From assembly GCA_003565735.1 (NCBI GenBank), contig PXBB01000165.1, forward strand, positions 1-41,063: a stretch of 41,063 bases of DNA, read 5' to 3'. The position numbers and the translations under genes are program-made. Of the stretch, positions 36,206 through 41,063 are shown piece after piece (the first letter of the stretch is position 1; every line of letters starts with the position of its first letter). The notes under the pieces were generated by a model. It was given only the letters and a program-made list of their open reading frames with translations, searched no databases and was not told the DNA's origin. The stretch comes from Bacteroidales bacterium (GTDB lineage: Bacteria > Bacteroidota > Bacteroidia > Bacteroidales > PXBB01).

Positions 36206-36799
36206 TTGGATGTAATATTCAACTGGTTATCAGCTAATATCATAGAAGTTGCGGCCACAGTTTTGGGAATATCATATGTGCTGCTTGCCATAAAGCAAAA
36301 CATATGGTGTTGGTTGCTCGGTATCGTAAGTGTGGCACTGTACATCATTATTTTTTTTACAGAGCGCTTGTACGGAGACGCTGCGCTGCAATTATTCTAT
36401 CTGTTTTTTGGCTTTTACGGATGGTACCATTGGTATTTTGGCAGTGCGAAACCCAACAGCTTACCGGTGACAAGCATACCTAAAAAAACAGCATGGGTTC
36501 TGGCAGTTGCTATAGCTTTATCAAGCTTTGTTTTTGGATACGTATTAAGTTTTACTGACAGTGATATTCCCTACTGGGATGGTTTTACCACAGCTTTGGG
36601 CTTAGCTGCAACCTGGATGACTGCACGCAAGTATCTTGAAAACTGGTTGCTTTGGATATTTGCTAATGCGGTTTGTGTGGGTGTTTATTATTACAAAGGG
36701 CTCTACCCTACAGTGTTTTATTACATTATTCTGGCATTATTGGCCTACAGAGGATATACTATTTGGAAAAAGGACATAAAAACAACAAAAGATGGCTAA
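36206..36799 (+). CDS. PnuC-family vitamin transporter (nicotinamide riboside or thiamine)
   Basis: 197 residues with about seven membrane helices, full length for the family. The motifs NIWCWLLGIVSVALY and GFYGWYHWYFG are those of PnuC, and WDGFTTALGLAATWMTARKYLENWL carries the substrate-site tryptophans. It probably starts at TTG 36206: homology reaches back to this point and no ATG is available in frame. Substrate is uncertain: PnuC takes nicotinamide riboside, PnuT takes thiamine. The downstream kinase favours the first, the upstream thiamine-binding-like gene the second. It overlaps the kinase by 8 bases. Confidence 0.87.
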   Translation: MDVIFNWLSANIIEVAATVLGISYVLLAIKQNIWCWLLGIVSVALYIIIFFTERLYGDAALQLFYLFFGFYGWYHWYFGSAKPNSLPVTSIPKKTAWVLAVAIALSSFVFGYVLSFTDSDIPYWDGFTTALGLAATWMTARKYLENWLLWIFANAVCVGVYYYKGLYPTVFYYIILALLAYRGYTIWKKDIKTTKDG

Positions 36800-37304
36800 A
36801 AAAATTGCTGTTACGGGACCTGAATCTACAGGAAAAACGGCTTTGGCACAACAAATGGCTAAAATGTTTAATGCCACATGGGTGCCGGAGTATGCGCGCG
36901 AATATTTAATAAATATCAACAGGCCTTATACTGCCGAAGACCTCGATATTATAGCAGAAAATCAAATAAAAACATTGGAAAAAGCTCAGAATAAAGAAAC
37001 CAATCTAATCATAGCAGATACTGAACTTCTTGTCATTAAAATATGGTATGAGCATGCTTTTAAAAAATGTCCGCAATGGATATTAGAAGCACTGGAAAAA
37101 CAAAAATTTGACTTGTACCTCTTATGCTATGTAGATATTCCCTGGAGCTATGACCCCTTACGCGAACATCCACATCTGAGATCATATTTTTACGGTCAAT
37201 ATAAAAAGGAGCTCAAGACGAGAGGGTGGCCATTTGCTGTGGTTGCCGGTAATGGCAGCGAAAGAATAAACAACGCCGCAGATTTGATTAAAAAAGCTCT
37301 TTAA
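36792..37304 (+). CDS. NadR-type nicotinamide riboside kinase-like ATPase (AAA_28)
   Basis: 170 residues, equal to the kinase half of NadR without the helix-turn-helix and adenylyltransferase parts. The Walker A motif is GPESTGKT (residues 9-16), followed by PEYAREYL, typical of the NadR kinase domain; DTELLVIKIW and LLCYVDIPWSYDPLREHP complete the family signature. It would phosphorylate a vitamin (nicotinamide riboside, or perhaps thiamine) as it enters through the PnuC-type protein, trapping it in the cell. It overlaps the transporter gene, which supports tight coupling. Confidence 0.88.
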   Translation: MAKKIAVTGPESTGKTALAQQMAKMFNATWVPEYAREYLININRPYTAEDLDIIAENQIKTLEKAQNKETNLIIADTELLVIKIWYEHAFKKCPQWILEALEKQKFDLYLLCYVDIPWSYDPLREHPHLRSYFYGQYKKELKTRGWPFAVVAGNGSERINNAADLIKKAL

Positions 37305-37654
37305 CCCGGATTACAGTTGGGAACTTTGAAGCAAAGCTCATACAGAAAACAGACTTAAGACCTTGATGCAAAGCAGATAAGAAGAGCCCATAGTATCCGC
37401 AAAATAAAACAGCTCATATCATTTTTATCAAATTATCATGTTTTTTTATTAAGTTTGCATAAATTTTTTAAAAATTTTTGGGAAAGTAGCTTATGGATAA
37501 GATTAAGTCAAGTTGCACAAACCATCATAAACTAAACAAGCCGGCGGTCTTAATGTTTGCCTTGGCATAAATTAGACACTGTTTGTAAAAGCAACAAAGC
37601 TTGGTATAGACATTAAAGACTTACCAAAAAATATAATAGAAGAAAGGGAAAAAG
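37305..37654. other. Spacer before the carboxyltransferase gene
   Basis: 350 bases without a gene. AT-rich around 37430-37480, with TTTG at 37454-37457 and a near -7 box AATTTTTG at 37473-37480, spaced too closely for a standard promoter. An AAAGGGAAAA stretch lies just before the start at 37655 and could act as a weak ribosome-binding site. Confidence 0.4.
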
Positions 37655-39367
37655 ATGAAGCAATTACTCATAAGAGATTTAACATTGAGAGACGGTCAAC
37701 AATCGGCCTTTGCAACACGTATGAATCAACAACAAGTTGACCGCGTATTACCTTTGTACAAAAGTGCCAATTTTTATGCTATGGAGGTTTGGGGTGGCGC
37801 TGTTCCCGACTCCGTGATGCGTTTTTTGAATGAAGACCCCTGGGAGCGTTTAGAGTCCATCAAAAAAGCTATTGGCGACACATCGTTACTAACGGCATTA
37901 TCACGTGGACGTAATCTTTTTGGATACAACCCCTATCCAGAAGAGGTTATAGAAGGCTTCAACAGAAATGCTGTTAAGTCTGGTATTGGCATCATGCGCA
38001 TTTTTGATGCACTAAATGATGTCAACAACATGAAGTCAACTATTAAATATGTAAAAGATAACGGTGGTATTGCCGACTGTGCCGTGTGCTTTACAGTAGA
38101 TCCGAAGTTTACCACCAAGCAAAAAATCAGCGCTCTTTTACGAGGCAAAAAGCTGCCCCGAAAAATCTTCACCGTTGATTACTTTGTTCAAAAAGCTAAA
38201 GAACTCGAAGGTTTAGGCGCAGACATGATTTCTATTAAAGATATGGCCGGCTTGATAAGCCCTGTGGTATCAGGTCAAATTATCAGCCGTATGAAAAAAG
38301 AAATAAGCATCCCTATTGACTTTCATACACATTGTACACCAGGCTACGGCTTAGCATCGGTACTCAATGCCATCATAAAAGGAGTTGATATTGTTGACAC
38401 CAATATTTTAAACTTTTCGGGTGGGCCCGCAGCACCTTCTTTTGAAATTATTCAACTGTTTTGCAATAAGCTTGGCATCGAAACCGGAGTCAATCTTGAT
38501 GCTGTTGTTAAAATTGACAAAGAACTAAAAGAAATTCGTAAAGAGCTTGCCGAGTTTGACAGCTACAAAATGTTCCCTCTCGAATTTGACATCACTAAAG
38601 ATACTTTACCGCCAAAAATTGACAAACTTTTTGACGACGCTATAGCCTATGCCAAAGCTGATAATGAAGAAAAATTGCTAGAGGCTGCCCATGCCATTGA
38701 AAAGTACTTTAATTTCCCTGCCCCCGACGAGCAGGTTAAGTTTGCTGAAATACCCGGTGGCATGTACACCAATATGCTTTCGCAATTAAAGCAGCTGAAA
38801 CTCGACCACCTGCTTCCAAAAGTTTTACAAACAGTCCCTATAGTACGTGTTGCTTCCGGCTGTCCGCCACTGGTAACACCCACCAGTCAAATTGTGGGCG
38901 TGCAAGCTGTCAACTATGTTATTGATGAAAATAAAGGCGTCCCTCCTTATACTTCTAAGTCTATACAATATGTTAATCTGGTAAAAGGACTTTACGGCGA
39001 AACGCCTATACCCGTTGACCCCTCTTTCAGGGAAAAAATATGTGGACACAGGGAAGAGGTGCCATACGACACTTCTGATTACAAAAAACAAGACAACCCT
39101 GTCATTCCTGAAGTGGGCGTTAAGCTTGCTGAAAATGAAAAAGAAGAACTCTTACTCGAACTTTTCCCAACAGTAGCGGCGCCATACCTACGTAAGAAAA
39201 AAGAAGAAGCCTACTTCCAAAAGATTGAAGCCGAAAAAGAGGCTGAAAGAAAAAAGTATGAAGAAGCTAAGAACGCATTTGAAAGACTCAGCCCTAAAGA
39301 AAAAGAAGAAAGACTGATGAACGGGCTTTACAATTATAAGTGGACCTCTTTTAACAATGAGGTGTAA
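37655..39367 (+). CDS. Carboxyltransferase subunit of pyruvate carboxylase or oxaloacetate decarboxylase (OadA/PycB-type)
   Basis: 570 residues. The TIM-barrel HMGL-like domain opens with RDLTLRDGQQS and holds the metal ligands in DFHTHCTPG, with DMISIKDMAG carrying the catalytic Lys region. The PYC_OADA domain follows (to about 465), including EIPGGMYTNMLSQL. The C-terminal biotinyl domain with the AMKM motif is absent; in its place is a highly charged helix (about 510-560). The biotin carrier must then be a separate protein. It moves CO2 between carboxybiotin and pyruvate or oxaloacetate. The downstream gene is convergent, so it is monocistronic here. Confidence 0.9.
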   Translation: MKQLLIRDLTLRDGQQSAFATRMNQQQVDRVLPLYKSANFYAMEVWGGAVPDSVMRFLNEDPWERLESIKKAIGDTSLLTALSRGRNLFGYNPYPEEVIEGFNRNAVKSGIGIMRIFDALNDVNNMKSTIKYVKDNGGIADCAVCFTVDPKFTTKQKISALLRGKKLPRKIFTVDYFVQKAKELEGLGADMISIKDMAGLISPVVSGQIISRMKKEISIPIDFHTHCTPGYGLASVLNAIIKGVDIVDTNILNFSGGPAAPSFEIIQLFCNKLGIETGVNLDAVVKIDKELKEIRKELAEFDSYKMFPLEFDITKDTLPPKIDKLFDDAIAYAKADNEEKLLEAAHAIEKYFNFPAPDEQVKFAEIPGGMYTNMLSQLKQLKLDHLLPKVLQTVPIVRVASGCPPLVTPTSQIVGVQAVNYVIDENKGVPPYTSKSIQYVNLVKGLYGETPIPVDPSFREKICGHREEVPYDTSDYKKQDNPVIPEVGVKLAENEKEELLLELFPTVAAPYLRKKKEEAYFQKIEAEKEAERKKYEEAKNAFERLSPKEKEERLMNGLYNYKWTSFNNEV

Positions 39368-39407
39368 AGTGATGCCATTTTCAGTATCCCGACCAAAAGC
39401 TGTTTGC

Positions 39408-40409
39408 TTAAAGCTTAAAGCCTAAAACACGAGGCAAAATATAGCACGCAGCTTTTACAGATTTCATACTTACAGAAGGAACTTTGCGCTCGTTTTTGGC
39501 AAGATACTCGTTAATACTATCAGAATCCAGTTCTTTGGGGTAATTTGACAACTTATACTTTATCCCTAAAAACATCAGAAAGAAGTAAAAACCAATAAAA
39601 AAAGCATCTCTTTGTTGCAATGGTTTAAGATGCCGAATCACACCCAGGCACTCTTGCCACTTTATATTCAAAAAATCAATAACACTTTCCGTTTTGTGAT
39701 GGTAGCTTACAAAAGTTGTAATACCTTCGCAACGGTCTTTAAATAAATCCTGCGCATCATTCATATATTGCACAAAAGCCCCTAAATGAAACAGCATATC
39801 TTCCTCACGGGAATCATAATTATCAAAAATGGAAGCAAATAATAAAAAAGAAATCCCCCCTTTTTGCGCTGTTATTTTATGAACAAGATTTTCCTCAGGG
39901 CTGCTTTCAAGCTGCTTGAGGCTTTCGGATTGCCAAAAAATACCATCTTCCGACAATTTTTGAAACAATGCCCTTTTTTGAGGCGTCAACAAATTCCACA
40001 ACTTGTCGTAAAAAAAACGCACCCATTTTTCAATACCATTGCGAGGTCTGTAAAAAGACCCGGTTAAGGCAATCATTTTATCATACGGCATCTTGTACGT
40101 ATCGACCAAAACATCGTTTAGTGCAATAAGAACGCCCAGGTAAACGCATGCCTTTTGTTTTTCTGCCGTTATTTTTTCTTTATAGAAAGCCGACAGCAAT
40201 TCACTCATAAAAAGTCCGGAAGCAATGTACCACTGCACTTTTTTTAAGGTTTTTTCGGAAATACTGCCATCATCATATTTGCGCACCTCTTCCCAAAAAT
40301 TGCCACACAGACAAGCGGCTCCTCTGTGGTATTTGCCATCAGCTGAATTCAAACTATACAGTGATGGCAACATGCGGCTTAACAAATAAACATTCTTGAA
40401 AATATACAC
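39408..40409 (-). CDS. Putative class I isoprenoid-synthase-like protein
   Basis: A 333-residue, mostly helical protein that I do not recognise as a characterised enzyme. Two aspartate-rich motifs are spaced as in class I isoprenoid synthases: Asp99-x3-Asp103 (LNDVLVD) and Asn217-Asp218-x2-Asp221-x3-Asp225 (MNDAQDLFKD), with a KITAQKGGISF segment about 35 residues before the second, where such enzymes carry a conserved turn. This suggests a prenyltransferase or squalene/phytoene-synthase-like fold, possibly inactive. No other isoprenoid gene is nearby. A conserved promoter region lies 35-110 bases upstream. The family call is inference. Confidence 0.6.
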   Translation of the reverse strand: MYIFKNVYLLSRMLPSLYSLNSADGKYHRGAACLCGNFWEEVRKYDDGSISEKTLKKVQWYIASGLFMSELLSAFYKEKITAEKQKACVYLGVLIALNDVLVDTYKMPYDKMIALTGSFYRPRNGIEKWVRFFYDKLWNLLTPQKRALFQKLSEDGIFWQSESLKQLESSPEENLVHKITAQKGGISFLLFASIFDNYDSREEDMLFHLGAFVQYMNDAQDLFKDRCEGITTFVSYHHKTESVIDFLNIKWQECLGVIRHLKPLQQRDAFFIGFYFFLMFLGIKYKLSNYPKELDSDSINEYLAKNERKVPSVSMKSVKAACYILPRVLGFKL

Positions 40410-40444
40410 TTTAGATTAATATTTATGCATTACCGGCCTGTATC

Positions 40445-40520
40445 ATTCACAAAAGTAAACAAAAAAGTGTATAGGTTTGATTCTCATATTAACAACAACC
40501 AATCTTTTGCAAACTATTTT
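40445..40520 (-). promoter_or_regulatory. Promoter and conserved upstream box of the isoprenoid-synthase-like gene
   Basis: On the minus strand TACTTTTG (40457-40450) is a perfect -7 box, 40 bases before the ATG. TGAGAATCAAA takes the place of the -33 box, and TTTTTTG lies between, as before the CotH/T9SS gene. Confidence 0.55.
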
Positions 40521-40642
40521 TAATTTTTGTGAATAATCCAACCTAACATGCTAATCCAAAAAGCTTATTATAATTTCTAATATACTACACATAGACAAAG
40601 AAAAAAAACACCCTTGAAAAGCAAAATAATAATACAATAGCA

Positions 40643-41008
40643 GATTTCTCCTCCGATACAATCGGAGGAGAAATCACAGTTTTTAGGAGCATAAAGGTTT
40701 TCGAGAGGGGCGGCTGCGCCGCCCCTCTCGCCCCCCCTCCCACACCCGTACCCGTGTCATTCCGATGCGTACCGTTGCAAACGGAACGAAGTGACATCTG
40801 TTATTTGTACACGGATATTATTTTATTCAACGTTCTTTTTGCTTAACCAAAAAATCAAGGCGATGCCGGGGGAATGCGCTTCGCCGGCGGTCTTATGTCA
40901 ATCTGAGGGGTCAGACTTTTTAAAAAAACTCAATAAAGCAGCAAAGACAGCGTTCCCCGTAGGGGAACAATATCAATAGCCACGGGTAAGCGGAGCGCCA
41001 CCCGTGGC
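40643..41008. repeat. Cluster of perfect hairpin repeats
   Basis: Five clear inverted repeats follow one another: 40643-40675 (15-base stem with core TTTCTCCTCCGAT, loop ACA), 40702-40730 (13-base stem with core GAGAGGGGCGGC, loop TGC), 40755-40796 (TGTCA/TGACA with an inner CCGTT/AACGG stem), 40952-40968 (GTTCCCC/GGGGAAC) and 40979-41008 (GCCACGGGT/ACCCGTGGC). Two weaker ones lie at 40865-40888 and 40902-40915. They are far more GC-rich than the surroundings and none overlaps a gene. Confidence 0.75.
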
Positions 41009-41063
41009 AAAAAGAATACAAGAATATGGTTTTGGCACATGAATTTGTTGCAACTTGAGCTAA

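Larger units (their letters stand above)
40410..41063. other. Gene-free right edge with hairpin repeats
   Basis: 654 bases without a credible gene. The first 110 bases carry the promoter of the isoprenoid-synthase-like gene; 40643-41008 is a cluster of GC-rich inverted repeats, listed separately; the remainder shows nothing. Confidence 0.6.

Noticed and set aside
37454-37480. Promoter before the carboxyltransferase gene (TTTG, then AATTTTTG)
   Set aside because: The gap of 15 bases is too short and the -7 box lacks its first T; it was kept only as a remark in the spacer entry.
40585-40979. Short frames of 60-70 codons across the hairpin region on both strands
   Set aside because: They are translations of the inverted repeats themselves and have no protein character.
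40643-41008. CRISPR array or integron-like attachment sites
   Set aside because: The hairpins differ in sequence, are irregularly spaced, and no cas or integrase gene is nearby.

Overview
The window looks like an ordinary chromosomal stretch from a member of the Bacteroidota, most likely a Bacteroidales-type or related anaerobic or microaerophilic lineage. The phylum call rests on four things: -7 promoter boxes of the form TAnnTTTG ahead of many genes; two very large secreted proteins ending in type IX secretion (T9SS) sorting domains; a beta-propeller/Y_Y_Y sensor kinase; and a lipid cluster with a B12-binding radical SAM enzyme. The placement below phylum is inference. I see no rRNA, insertion sequence, prophage or CRISPR array.

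Layout. 1-425 is non-coding. 426-4636 is a tight five-gene operon for an unusual acyl lipid: ketosynthase, ACP, LpxL-like acyltransferase, B12/radical SAM enzyme and a hotdog dehydratase-like protein. A tRNA-His with terminator (4790-4895) follows. Then come a DASS-family anion transporter and a 1376-residue CotH/lamin-tail T9SS protein on the minus strand. 11021-12720 holds an ATP-cone/PD-(D/E)XK nuclease-like protein and a TspO-like membrane protein. 12797-15014 is the most accessory-looking part: a Schlafen/AlbA_2-type ATPase with a C-terminal KTSC domain overlaps a small acidic gene, and about 770 bases without a gene follow. 15787-17086 is a hemerythrin (RIC/YtfE-like) gene overlapping a LuxR-type regulator.

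The minus-strand block 17134-28569 carries a C69 dipeptidase, tRNA-Ser, a small basic protein coupled to a cysteine desulfurase, GlmM, a 1538-residue beta-helix T9SS protein, TruB and a ZIP metal transporter. From 28722 onward there are a MurU-like nucleotidyltransferase, a 49-residue lipoprotein on the minus strand, uracil-DNA glycosylase, an MscS channel and the propeller histidine kinase. A three-gene vitamin operon follows (thiamine-binding-like protein, PnuC-type transporter, NadR-type kinase), then a carboxyltransferase subunit without its biotin domain. On the minus strand near the right end lies a divergent protein with class I isoprenoid-synthase-like Asp motifs. The last 650 bases are gene-free and packed with perfect GC-rich hairpins.

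Strongest leads for new biology: the AlbA_2-ATPase-KTSC/acidic-protein pair; the ATP-cone nuclease; the five-gene lipid operon; the isoprenoid-synthase-like orphan; and a conserved upstream box shared by several minus-strand genes. No function of these has been tested here; all calls come from reading the sequence.
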